Shown piece after piece: positions 33,801 to 47,074 of a stretch of DNA of 64,000 bases. The translations under genes were made by a program, and so were the position numbers. This DNA is from Batillaria attramentaria (Eukaryota; Mollusca; Gastropoda; Batillariidae): positions 1,455,001-1,519,000 of the forward strand of contig JACVVK020000093.1 in NCBI GenBank assembly GCA_018292915.2. The letters are read 5' to 3'. Within the stretch, counting starts at the first letter, position 1. Each line of letters starts with the position of its first letter. Under the pieces are notes generated by a model. The model was not told the origin of the DNA, did not search any database, and saw nothing but the letters and a program-made list of their open reading frames with translations.

Positions 33801-36506
33801 TTGCAGGGATCGATTTTCTCGCGCGTCTTGCGACTATGTCTCATATTTTGATAAAATGTCGCATAGAAATTTTGCAAAATGCGTCATATGTCGCACGAAC
33901 ATGACATCACAAACGCACTTGACAACGCGAAGCAGAGATGCACTGTCCGTGTCAGTCATAGAGACTGTTACACTAATCTAATCCAATAATCTTAGTGATG
34001 AGGCTTACTTATCCCGCTCGCCGCGCGCGCTGCCAGGAACTCTCACTCAAAAGAGTTGCAAAAATTATTGGCGCGTGATCAGTTTTCTCAGTTCTGCGAT
34101 CGAGAGGTCCTTTTCCGTTCAGAACCTGAACGTCACTGCACTTAGGAACAGGCTCTCGGCACAGACATGTGACAGAGTGATGTGGGTGAACTTGATTGTC
34201 TCATAGAAAATGAAAATGTCTCATAAAAATGACTGGTCAAGGAGACAATGTCTCATTGGCATATTTGAGTAAATCCATCCCTGCTGTTGGTCACAGTGAC
34301 AAATTAAATGTCTACGTTTTGCATGTGCATTACTTCCTTTTTGCTGTTAAAGCAATTTCCCAGCATACAGTGTTTAGTTGATGTTTGCTGCGTTATGATG
34401 CTGTACATTTCTGGGAGATGTGTACTAATGGGTGGATTTACTGGTCTTAATGGGTGGCCATATTTGATATAGAGTCTATCAGGGGGAGAAAGGGGGGGGG
34501 GGGTAGGAAGGAAAAAAAGAAGAGAAAAACTGGAGAAAAATGCCCAATTGGTACAAGATTTTTCCAAGTCATGTAGCCTTGAGAGAGGTCAGTAAAGTTC
34601 ATTTTGATAAACTTTATTCCAACATTTACAGGAAGTCCTCGGCCGTCTCTTGGGAATGTTGTTCCAGTGGTTTGACGCAACTGCATACTTGCCAGACGGT
34701 AAATTGCATTTGTTTTCTGTCCACATTAAAATAAAAATCATTTGTATGGAGTTTGATATAAGTTCGCATTGATCACCGGTTGTGTTTTTTCCCTGCGATG
34801 TAATCAATATGTGATGGCTGGTTGTGAAGTTGAAGTTGGAAGTGAAGTTGGTAAATTTGTGGTTTTAGTCTATTCTGTGGGCATTTTGGTTATACGTGGG
34901 CCTGTTAATTTATTCAGGCTGGGGAATTTTCAGTTATTTGGCAGTTTTCAGTCAAATTTTCTGCCCTTTCAGCCAAAAAAAATCTGAGTTTCAGCCAAAG
35001 AAAAGGAAGCAGGAAAAAGGTTGCACACACTGTCATATATCATGAAACATGTAATGCCATACGGGACAGTCTAACTTCATTTATGAAGACATACATGTCA
35101 GTACCATGGTAGTATTTTACTTTTGTGTGCCAGGAGAGGCGACCAAATGCCTTTAAAAATGCTAAAATTTGTTTTTTTAAGTGAGGTGTTTGCCCCGTAG
35201 ACCCCTAGCAGGGCGCTGCCTCTGCACCCCAGCCTAGGTTTCAGTCTTTTTTCCCCTCAGCAATTCCCCAGCCTCTTTATTGTGTTATATTGTGTTTTTC
35301 ATGCATGTTCATTCGCTGTTCTTCCAGATGACCCTGAACTTTCCCTAAGCAATTTCTAATTTATGTTTTGTTTCAGACAATGTGGGAAATGCTCTTGAAA
35401 AACTGAAGCCAGAGGTAAGTTAAAACTTGTTAGTGTGATTCACTATTTTTGGAGGAATTTTTTTCAGCATAAATTGCATCTAAAGACTGCAAAATTAGTT
35501 AGGATGATCATGTTCAGGAAGATTTTTCCAAGAGCATTTTCCCACCTTTGAAGATATAATCTACCATCACAAAATGAACTTCAGAATAATGCATGCATTT
35601 TAATTCATTGTTAAGAAGTGTCATTCTGAATGTAATCTGTAATTACCACAGGTAACATTTTCTGCTTTGTTACTGTTGGTACCAGGGTAATATGTGACCC
35701 GTTCTCACAAAAGGGACCATAAGTCGAAAATTATCTATTTTGAGATATGTGTATCACTGCAATCTTCTGGTAATGCAATCTAAGAATGAAAGCTGTACTA
35801 CTAAAATTGACAGAGATATCAGCAGTTGAAGTTGGCTGCTCATAAGGCGGCCATACTGACCTCCAGCACTCTTTTCGCCTGTAGCGGCGTTCGGCCTAGC
35901 GCGACTTACGGTCCCTTTTGCGAGAACGGGTCACATATTTGCTTTTAAACCATGACCTGTAATAGTGGTAGAATGGTGCAAAATGAATTAACCAATAACA
36001 GTAATAATTGATTTGAGTAATGTTTTGTGTCGCAGTATGTGTACAACTGGCTGCAAGAAGTAATGAAGACCCACTTTGAAATGATTGTGGCTTGTTTGCT
36101 GCCTCATCCGGTGGAGTACTCCCGTGTTGGTGGATTCTGGTGAGAAAATCTCATGCGTGTCTGTTGCTTCCATATTTGTTAGGAAACGCCTCAGCTCAAA
36201 TTGCAGTTGTTGTTTGTTTTCTGTGAAATAGTCAGGATTTTGCCAGCCAGCAGATTCCATCGTTTTAGTACTGGTCCACCAGATTCTGTGCAACATTTTG
36301 GTGCACATGATATGATGAGAAACTCATGCACACTTCAGCTCTGTCTGCTTTGCTCATGAGTTCAGGTCCTCGTTTGACACTGGAAATCTTTTTCTGGATT
36401 GACTGACTGACTGACTGACTGACTGGCTGGCTGGCTGACTGACTGACTGACTGACTGACTGACTGACTGACTGGTTGGTTGGTTGGTTGGTTGGTTGGAT
36501 GGTTGG

Positions 36507-36547
<41 letters not shown>

Positions 36548-36616
36548 GACAGTCCTGTAGTTCATTGTTTGATAAAAATGACAGTACTTATATGTAATCA
36601 TATATAATAACAGTTC

Positions 36617-36659
<43 letters not shown>

Positions 36660-39600
36660 GTATCACCCAAAGCAGGTGGAAAAAGACATCAAACCATTTA
36701 AGGTGGGGGGGGGGGGGGGGGGTGAAAAACAAAATCTGTCCTCACAGATGAGTACTTAAAGCTCTTAATGAGACGTTTTGAGAATAAGGTAGGACAGCAG
36801 ACAGCAGCAACGACAAAACCGCAGTGAATTGCATGCTTACTGCGTCTGTCTGCAGGGATGCTTTGTGCACTCGTACCACGCAGATCAAGGAAGGTCTCAA
36901 CTGCTTCTTCTGTCTGGTTCCTTACAACATCATCACATTTGAGGTAAGTCATCCCATTTACCGTCTGGGGACATTGAAAGACATCACTGAAAAAGGTCTT
37001 GCCTGTGTATTAACGCCCACAGCCAGCTTTTAACATTGAAAGAAAAAAAAAATCAAAAACCTAACAAGATCTTTGTCAGCTCTTAGTGAATTGATAAAAG
37101 CGAAACTGACTTAGAATGTGGTGCTCTATAGTAAATGCTTTCTCTACACTTTTTGCAGTACTGAATTTGAGACCATTGCTGCCGTTGGGGCAAACCCAGT
37201 TGTTCACCTTGATTGGAGTAAAGTAGTTGGATTGAACGTAGGAAGTTCATTGCTGCTGTCAGTTTTGTGTATGTGTGTGCGTGCGTGCGTGTGTGTGTAT
37301 GTGTGTGTGTGTGTGTGTGTGTGTCGTGCATGCGTGTGTGTATGTGTGCATGTGCGCGTGTCCTGCAGCAACCGTCTTCATCCAGCTTGTTCAAAATCAG
37401 TCACATTGAATGTAGGAAGCTTCTCGGACTTCAGAAATTAGACAAAGCTTCAGACACTGTTTACACACTTCCATCTCAATTTCTTTTGACTCTGGTGGTT
37501 TCGTGCTGTAGATCTGGGACTACGTGATGCCTTACTGGCTGGAGTCCATCAGGACAGAGGTGCCTGAAGACGAGCTGTCAGAACTGAAGGTGTTACTCAG
37601 GTGAGCATTTAGGAATGGTCACCAGTAATATTCAATGCACTGACCATTGAGAACGTCAAAACTCAAACGTGAATGCATTACAGTGCGTGATGATTGTAGT
37701 CGATCATGCTCATGTATATCATTATCAGGCTGGGGAATTTTCAGTCATTTGGCAATTTTCAGGCAAATTTCCTATCCTTTCAGCCAAAAAATATCTGTGT
37801 TTCAGCCAAAAATATCTGTGTTTCAGCCAAAGGAAAAGAAGAAGGAAAAAGGTTGCACACACTTCCATGACACATGTAATGCCACATGGAACAGTCTAAC
37901 TTCATTTTTGAAGACTTGCATGTCAGTATCAAGGCAGTATTTTAGTTTTGGATGCCAGGAGAGGCTACTAAATGCCTTTAAAATGCTTTTTTTTCTCTCT
38001 GTCTTACATGCGGGCACCGCCCTTGTGTTCCCTCAGCAGGGCGTTGCCTCTGCACCCCAGCCTAGGTTTCAGTCTTATTTTCCCTCAGCAATTCCCCCAG
38101 CCTGCATTATGGCCATTGTATTTCATCAGTGATAAGCGGGCTTGGTTATTTTTTTATGCTTTCATTCACAGCAAAGCGTTTGACATTGACATGTGCCCCC
38201 TGCCCTTCACCCTGGAGAGGATGTACAACTTTGTGTTTGATCGTTTTGACGACCCAAGCACCTGTGTGCAAGAACAGGCCCTGCAGTGGCTTCAGGTAAG
38301 AAACCAGATGGCTGTGATACCTGATACTCCTTCAGCTCAACAGGTAGAATATAGTCAAAATTTCTTAATCAATTACAGTATTACTGCCATAAGTGTATGT
38401 GATGGGTGTATGAGTGAAGAGTGCGTATGGGTGCATGGTTGATGTTTTTTACATGGAGATTCTGTTCTTGTGTCAAGAGCTGTACACCACAAATTTCCCT
38501 GAGAGGATTAATAAAGTTACATGTATTCTCTTCTCTTATTCTTAAATTTTCTGTGCTGTAGCTCTGTATGTGAACTGCCTGTGGGAAAGTGTTTGAGGAT
38601 GACTGCACTGCACTGCAGAATGGGTGTCAGAGGTTACACTAGCGTATGAAATTTTGTGTTGTATGCAAAGCGTGCGCACTTCCGGTTTTTGTACTGCCAG
38701 CCACAAACTACTCTTCAAACTACTGAATTCAGGCCAATTCGGGGGGTTCTTTCCGGGTACTCTGGCTTCCTCCCCCCTCTGCTTTGGAAGTGTTCAGCCC
38801 ACCAAATTTGAAAAATAAATGCAATTCTAAATTCCGAAATTTAAATAGCTGAGCTGACCCTTCGCACCACGTGATTGTAATGTGTTTATGTCCAGTGTGT
38901 GAGAGAATGCGTGCGATTCACGTGAGTATGTGTGGTGGGTTCAGTTCACGGCGCTTTGAGCCAATTCACGAAATGGGGTAAAGTGCCTATACAATAATTA
39001 TTATTATTATTATTATGATCATGGCTGCGTTGGTATAGTTCGTCCAATACAGCTCCAGGGTGCAAACTATACCAAATGAGCTTTACTGCCAGATCCTAAT
39101 ATCCTAATGTCACAGTGCTATGTTCCCATTGCAGATTCTGTCCAGTCTCGACATCATCATCCCCATGCACCTGCTGCTGCGCATTTTCAAGATGGGGGTG
39201 GAGTGTGTGCAGTCGGACATTGAGGAAGCCGCGGAACTTCAGGCGCAGCCCCACTCCGTCTTCTTCCAGGCCACCATGCAGCAGGAGTCCGTGTCGCCCA
39301 TGAGCCCGCAGAAGTTGCCGCAGGTGTGCGACCCATACGACCTGTATGACAAGGAGTCGGAGCTGGTGCTACCCTGCTTTATCATCATGCTGGATGTTCT
39401 GCTGAAACAGGTAGGGCAGTGCTTCTGAGTAAAGGTGTTTCTGAGGTTTGGTTGGGTTTATTTATTGGTTGGTTTCTTGTTCTTGTTTTATTGTCCTTAA
39501 GGGCTAAAACCCATAGGACGTAAAGCAAGTTCTTGGGGGTTTTTTTTTGTTTGTTTTTTTTTGGGGGGGAGGAGGGGGGGGGGGGGGGGGGGATATGTGT

Positions 39601-42600
39601 TTTCTATGGAGGGCTGTGATGTAATTCCCATGTTTGCTGCTTTTTTTTTCTTTTTTTTTTAATTCCCTGCAGAATTTTATTTTGACAAATTCATACATCA
39701 TACTTGCACATATTTCTTTGTTTTTTAAAAATATTTTCTGGTTGTAATTTTTTGTTTCGTTTCATGGTTTGCTTTAATGTTTTGCTTTTCTGCTTCTTGT
39801 TTATGTTATTTTTAGAGGGTGGGTTTTGTTTTCGTTTTTAGGTGGTGGGGGGGGGGGTCAAGGTGAGGTGAGCTATGCAGCTTTGCACCTACACTGGTTT
39901 TAGTTTCTGCTTTATTCATTTATCTCATGGGGTTGTTTGTGAGAATAATATTATGCTGCTCCATGACTACACTAGATATCTTGATTCCCAATGTTTCCCA
40001 CCCACAGATAGAGCTTCAGGAATCCCCGCTCACCTCGGCATCTACCACGAGACAAGTCGCAAGGTCATGTCGCTGCTCACAGAGATGATGCGCAAGCCCT
40101 GGGACGGACAGCACACCTGCGACTCAGACACGAAGCGTGTCAACTGTATGTTCTGCCAGAACATTGCACTCTGGCACCAGCTGGCCTCACAACTCATGGA
40201 GTACATCTCACCAAGGGACCCGCTTAAACTGCCGCAGAAGGAACTGCCCAAGGCTGACGAAGTCAAACACCAGACCATCTCCGAGTCTCCTAGTTAGCGG
40301 ATTTTTATTCATTTATCCATTCCATCCATTCATCCATCCATCTTGTCTGTCACTCTCTCTCTCTCTCCATTAATTTGATTATTTATTGTTCCCTGGTGCA
40401 GCTACAGGGATTCTTATTTTCAACTCTGTGTGTGTGTGTATGCTTGCACGTTTTCTAGAACGTTCATGAGTATACCATGTTGAGTTCCTGTACTTGCTGG
40501 ATACAGATATATATGCTTTCTGGTAATGTCTTCACCTCACCCACATCCTCTACCCTCCCAGACTAGGACAAAAGAAACCCCAAAACAAAATGAAAAAAAA
40601 AAAAAGGAAACGAAGAAAGAAAGACAAAAATCCTTCTATAACAGCTTAGGCACCGTGGTGGAATGGACCCGCTTCCTGATTTAAAACAAAAAAACAACAG
40701 AAAATTTAACCCTAGAGCTTGTTTAGTTTGAGGTTAGACCCTAACCCGGGGCTAAACTCCCAAACCCTGACTTTTATATGCGGGCCCAGGTGTTCTAGAT
40801 AGACTGCTTTAGGTTTCCCAACCCCATTATTAACAGTCATGCTCTGCCTCTGTGGGCGTAGTGATCTCTATGTTAAAGATCTAACTCTGAGCACTGTTTC
40901 CTGTGTTGTTTCAGGAGGGGCGGCGTCACCTGACAGCGAGAAGGAGGAGAAGGAACAGGACTTTGACCTGCCCAGCATGCCCGTCTACCTGCAGCTCTAC
41001 GACGCGCTGACACACGTGAGGCTGTTCATAGTACTGCTTTGAAGAAGGCAATATATGTAACACATAATATGTTGCTGAAGGGAATTTCCAAGGGGGCGGT
41101 TGGTGGTCTTGTGGTTAAGAAACTTTGCACCAATGCGAGAGGTCAAGGGTTTGAGTCCCACTCGGGGCAAAGAATTTTTCCTGCTCGTATGTGGCACTGT
41201 TCATTCGGGCCGATTGGGGGTTCTCTTCGGGTACTCTGGCTTCCTCCCCCTCTGCTTTGGAAATGTTCAGCCCACCAAATGTGAAAATTAATGCAATTCT
41301 AAATTCCAGAATTTAAATAGCTAAGCTGACCCTTCGCACCACGTGATTGTAATGTGTTTATGTCTAGTGTGTGAGAGAACGCGTGTGAATCACGTGAGCG
41401 TGCGTGTTGGATTCAGTTCGCGGCGCTTTGAGCCGATTCATGAAATTGGGTAAAGCGCCTGTACAATGTTCATTATTATTATTATTATTAGAAATCTTTT
41501 GGTTCTCCTCTCACTACACCTTTCTTTTCATTATGTGTGATAGAATGAGATCTCATTCTTCCTCAGGCAAAAAGCAGTGTATATATGTATACTGATCCCC
41601 ATTTCCTTTGGTGGCCCTCTCCTTCAGGCCCTGTCGGAAGTGACAGACACCGATGCCCTGTTTGCTCTGCTGTCATCGCTGAAACTTCTGATCTTGCACG
41701 GAGAGAGTCTGAACTACACCATCAACCAGTATACAGAATACATCACATACACCATGCGCAAATCTTTCCTACCCAGGTGAGTCAAAGCTAGTGTGAGGGT
41801 TGTGGCTGTAGCAGTGGCAATGGTGGTGGTGGTGGTGTATTTATCAAAGGTCAGAATCATCCCGCGGTTCAAGATGTGCCAAGTAAAATGTTTCTGCAGA
41901 AAGAAAATCAGGAGAGAACAAAATTGTACGTAAATCTTCGGAAAAGAACACCAGAATGCACAAGATCGCACAGATTTTGCTCTTTCTTTTCAGCATTTTT
42001 TTTTAGGGGATTGGGGGGTGTTGGGATCGTGGTACATTCCGGACCGCCTCGAGGGGCATGCGTGCTGCACAGATGTGCTTTCTCCCTCTCCACACAAAAT
42101 GTTCCTCTTTTTCCCTCGGTCAGTCCTGACCTTTGATTTATGGGCTTGTTTCTATAGAAGGCTAAGCCGATGTTATTTATTTTCTTTTGCGTGACAACTC
42201 CTTTCAATATGGCATTCTTCCTGCATATTTTTTGTATGTTTTTTGGTTGTTTTTTTTTCTCTCTCAGCCTGTGGAAAATGCTACAGACGGAGCACTCCCA
42301 CTTGTCGACCCTGGTGGTGCCCCTCCTCTTGCACTGCATGACGCTTTCCACTGGGGCCGCTGTCCTGTGGCATCTGGTCGAGGACGACTTTTCTCATGAT
42401 GACTGGAAAGTCCGCTTTGCTGCAGGTGAGCTTTCCTCTTACTTTGAGCAGTCATGTGCTGTTTCCGTGAAAAGAGAGAGACACAGAAACATACTGAGAC
42501 AGACACAGGCTTTCATATGTGTGTGTGTGTGTGTGCGGACACAGAAACATACTGAGACAGAGGCAGGCTTTCATATGTGTGTGTGTGTGCAGACACAGAG

Positions 42601-45600
42601 ACATACTGAGACAGAGACAGGCTTTCTTATGTGTGTGTCTGTGCGGACACAGAAACATACTGAGACAGAGACAGGCTTTCATATGTGTGTGTGTGTGCGG
42701 ACACAGAAACATACTGAGACAGAGACAGGCTTTCATATGTGTGTGTGTGTGTGTGCGGACACAGAAACATACTGAGACAGAGACAGGCGCACGCGCACAC
42801 CCACACATGCATAAAGAGAGATGATGCAGACAGACATGCAGACAGAGACAGAGAGACAGACACACAGAGATGGAGAGAATACAGCGCAGGTTGGACTTAG
42901 ACTCCTATCTAAATCAAAAGTTGCTTTGGAAATGTTCAGCCCACCAAATTTGAAAAATAAATGCAATTCTGATTTCCGAAATTTAAATAGCTGGGCTGAC
43001 CCTTCGCACCACATGATGGTAGTGTGTTTATGTCCAGTGTGTGAGAGAATGCGTGTGATTCACGTGAGCGTGCATGTTGGGTTCAGTTTGCGGCGCTTTG
43101 ATCCGATTCGTGAAATTGGGTAAAGCGCCTATACAGTACTCAGTATTATTATTATTATTATTAAGTTCAGCACTAAAGATAAACTTCCCTACTTCTGATC
43201 AGTGGAGAAGGTGACGGTGCTCAGCCGATGCCTGGAGCCAGACACGATCCGGAATAACCAGGTGATCCAGACATCCCTGGCCCACGCCTTCTGTCACATG
43301 GTCGGCTCCGTGGAGGACATCAACTCGTCTGTGGCTCAGCGCACCATCATGTTCTTGGAAACCATTCGGCCCTCAGGCTTGAAGGTATTGCGACTGGCCA
43401 GACCTGTGTATAGTGTAGCAGCCAGGGAACCTGTTGATTATCGTGTTTAAGAATCGTTTTACCTGTCTGGATCGATGGATTGTGCACCACCAAGAACTCA
43501 ATAAGTAAGAGCTGTCACAGGCTGCCGTGGGCCTATGTTTGAGTTAGTGGCAAGCTTTTCCGTGTCAGCCTGGTCCCAGAAAATCCTGAGAATGGGGGAA
43601 TTATCAGTCAGGTGTGACTGGGGTGGGAGGCGAGACACACCAACAGTTCAAATAATAGGGTGGTCAGTCACCACCATGCTGTGCCAAGTGGTCGGTGAGT
43701 AAGTGACTGTTGTTACAAGGCAGTCCACGCTCCAGTGCATGGGGCATTATGAAAAAATTCCCCACAGGAAGGTTCAGTCTAGGTGAATCTTTGTACCCTG
43801 TTATCAGCTGTTAGCTATGCCACTCTTGATGTGGGGCGGTCGGTGGGCTAGTGGTTAAGAGACTTGTCACCAATGCGAGAGGTCAGGAGTTTGAGTCCCA
43901 CTCGGGGCAAAGAATTTTTCCTTTTCGTATGTGGCACGGTTCATTTGGGCCGATCGTCGGGGATTGTTTCCGGGTACTCCGGCTTCCTCCCCGTCTGCTT
44001 TGGAAATGTTCAGCCCACCAAATTTGAAAAAAAAAAAATGCAATTCTAAATTCCGAAATTTAAATAGCTGAACTGACCCTTCGCACCACGTGATTGTAAT
44101 GCGTTTATGTCCAGTGTGTGAGAGAATGCGTGTGATTCACGTGAGCGTGCGTGTTGGGTTCAGTTCGCGGCGCTTTGATCCGATTCATGAAATTGGGTAA
44201 AGCACCTATACATTAATTACTCATTATTATTATTATTATTATTGACGTCACTCATTTTGTGTTTATTGTAGTCTGTGGTTTGAAGGTCTGTTTTTCTGCC
44301 CTTCCAGATCAGTCTACTTCCAAACAGGATAGAACATGTGCTCCTCCATCCTTGCACCACCCTTTCAAACATTCAGCAGAATTTAAATGCCGACCTCGCT
44401 GTTTCTGTGTCCCAGTGCCTGATCCAGTGTCTGGAGTTCCAGTTTGACACAGTCATCCAGGACCGCTGTCTCATCCTGCACCGCATCCAGCTCCTCTCGC
44501 TCGTCCTGGCCAAGGTTCGCATCCTCAGCTGGGAGTTCTTCCTCAACCGCTTCGACACCATGTCCCTGGAGGCACAAGTGGACCTGGAGAGTTCTGGCGA
44601 CATCGCTTGTGCCACTGGTGAGTTGAAGATTTTTAATTACTGCCTGCATTCAGAATTCAGAATTGTTCATTGATAGGCCTTAGGCCCATTCAAAGTTGAG
44701 AGTGACATCCAGACATTCTTAAATTATACACTTGTACATGAAATGACCAAAGTGCAAAATAAAGTATATCAACTCAGCTGAGCAACTGTTGTCTTTTTCT
44801 TAAAGCTAGAAAAATATATAATGCCAGGTTCTTAACTGTATAATAGTTACTTGAGGCCATTAGCAAAGTGAGTTGAAAGCTGCTTGGATGGTTCCAATAT
44901 AATTCATTGTAAGAAGGGAATTTGGCCTCATGGTGAACGCGCCGGGTCTGCGGATCCTTAGGTATCAGGAATTTGCTTGGGGACTTTTCCTCACCAGATC
45001 ATGTCAAATTCATGTACAGGCTCGTTTACCGTGCCTGTCTTGCCTTCATGTGCACGCATGCACAAATATAAAGAGTGCACGTTAACTCATTCTGCCCAAG
45101 CAACGCCTTATAGTCGTAACAGTTTACATTTTACCTCCCTTTCGATCATGCCTGTTTGTCAGGTTTCTTTTGTAACCCGCTGAAGGCGATGTCAAAGCAA
45201 CACCTCCCCTAAATATAAAATCATTTGGCCCACATGTGGAATGTCACACTGGGATCCAGGTAGCTGGTGCTGGATGTATGATGGTAGCATCACTATAGAA
45301 AGGGATAAGATCACATTACACATACAAGGGGGGACGAAGGGGAGGAGGGGGGGGGAATAGGTGGTGCTGTACTATGGCGATGACCCCACCCCCCACTCTC
45401 TCTACAACATCCGCCCCTATGAACAAAGCACTGTTCCCGTTCTGACAGATCTCACCAGCAGTGACAGACACAGCGAACATTTCCTGAAGAAGTTGAACCG
45501 TGCTCGCCTGGCGCTGGCCCGAACCGACAGCATTCGCTCAGTCAGCCAGAGTTTGAGCGGGAAACCCCCATACCGACGGGCCGTTTCCGTACCCCTGCAT

Positions 45601-46027
45601 CTTATCACCAAAGGGGTCGCTCCACCAAAAGGTATGTTTAGTGCCTCGACGTGATTTGCTCTGTAGACGTATTTTCTTAGTGTCCTACGAAGCCATGCAT
45701 TTTCTAGAGTCCTGTGCTGTAAGACATCACAGGACTTTTGCAGCTGCTTTGTCTTCATTTCCTCTATTTTGCTTTTAGGTTGCTGTCTTTCCTACCCTAC
45801 GTCTGTTTGGTCTGGTCTTTTTGGTGTAAGATATAGCTTAAAGAACTGATTTCTTCCTTCGCTAGTGTTACAGGTATGTGAACGTTGATAGCTTAAAAAA
45901 AAAATAGCGCTGAAGTGCACACGTAGGGGTAAACTTCCATTGATTGTTACTAATAGAAGTTTTTGGCTAGTTTACTCTGTGTGTGTGTGTGTGTGTGCGT
46001 GCGTGCGTGTATGTATGCGTGCGTGCG

Positions 46028-46071
<44 letters not shown>

Positions 46072-47026
46072 TTGGGACCTGCAATCAAGCTAGTTGCTTT
46101 GATTCTGTTTAATCTAATTTTTTGTTTGTTTGTGTGTTTGTTTGTTTGTTTGTGTGGGTGGTTTCGTACTAAAGTAAACAGAGGGCATGTAGACAGTAAG
46201 TACATTTTTGGGTTCGGTATTCGACGTGCACTGGTCATGGGTGGTGTGAAACAGTCAGTGAAACGAATGAGACAAAGTTTGCTTCATGGCTGTTCATTGA
46301 CTTTTGGTTTTTAATGCACGATCTTGCTGCTTCATTTAGTTCACAGACTAACGGCAAACAGAAATAAGCGAGACACTGCATTCATGAAAAAAAAAAAAAA
46401 AATCTAAGGAGTTCTGTGTAAATTTTTTTATTTTTTTTTTTTTAGCAGTAATATTTAGCAGTGATATATGAGTAAATAAAGAGAAAAACAAACTTATCAT
46501 TTTTTTGTACAGTAGTTTCATTTGACAACAGTGCATAGCAGTGAATTTTTACTGTATGCTGTACACTGACTAAGACGTACCAATGTTTCAAGAACTTGAG
46601 CTTCAAACGCTAAAGTTTCTGTGAAGATGGAACTGAATAAGAAACAAAACAGAATCTTAAGGTTTGCTGTATAGATTCAGAATCAGATTAGTTTATTTGA
46701 AACATTATTTTAAAAAAAACAACAACTTACAATTCATCTTTCACCCACTCTGATAAAAATCATCATGATCATTGCTTCAGTAGCTGCATCGCCTGTTAGT
46801 AGGTTTTGTAGTAGAGTATTTTCAGTAGCTGTCTTGAGCTTTGTTTACAGTTTGGTTCTGCGTAGAGCATTTCTTAGTTCTTTCATGTGAATGAGCAGAT
46901 GTAGAGTAGACGGCTCGAATGCTGAGAGCAGTTTTATGAGTCCCTACAGTTTGACAGCTGAAGGCTTTGTAGGTGTAGTGTTAATGGCCAAGAATGTTAA
47001 AAGGTGAAGAAGATTTATCATTTCGA

Positions 47027-47074
<48 letters not shown>

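Noticed and set aside
42390..42824. Open frames with repeated HTETETGFHM-type peptides
   Set aside because: They are periodic translations of a minisatellite just after UNC79 exon 22, with no splice evidence.
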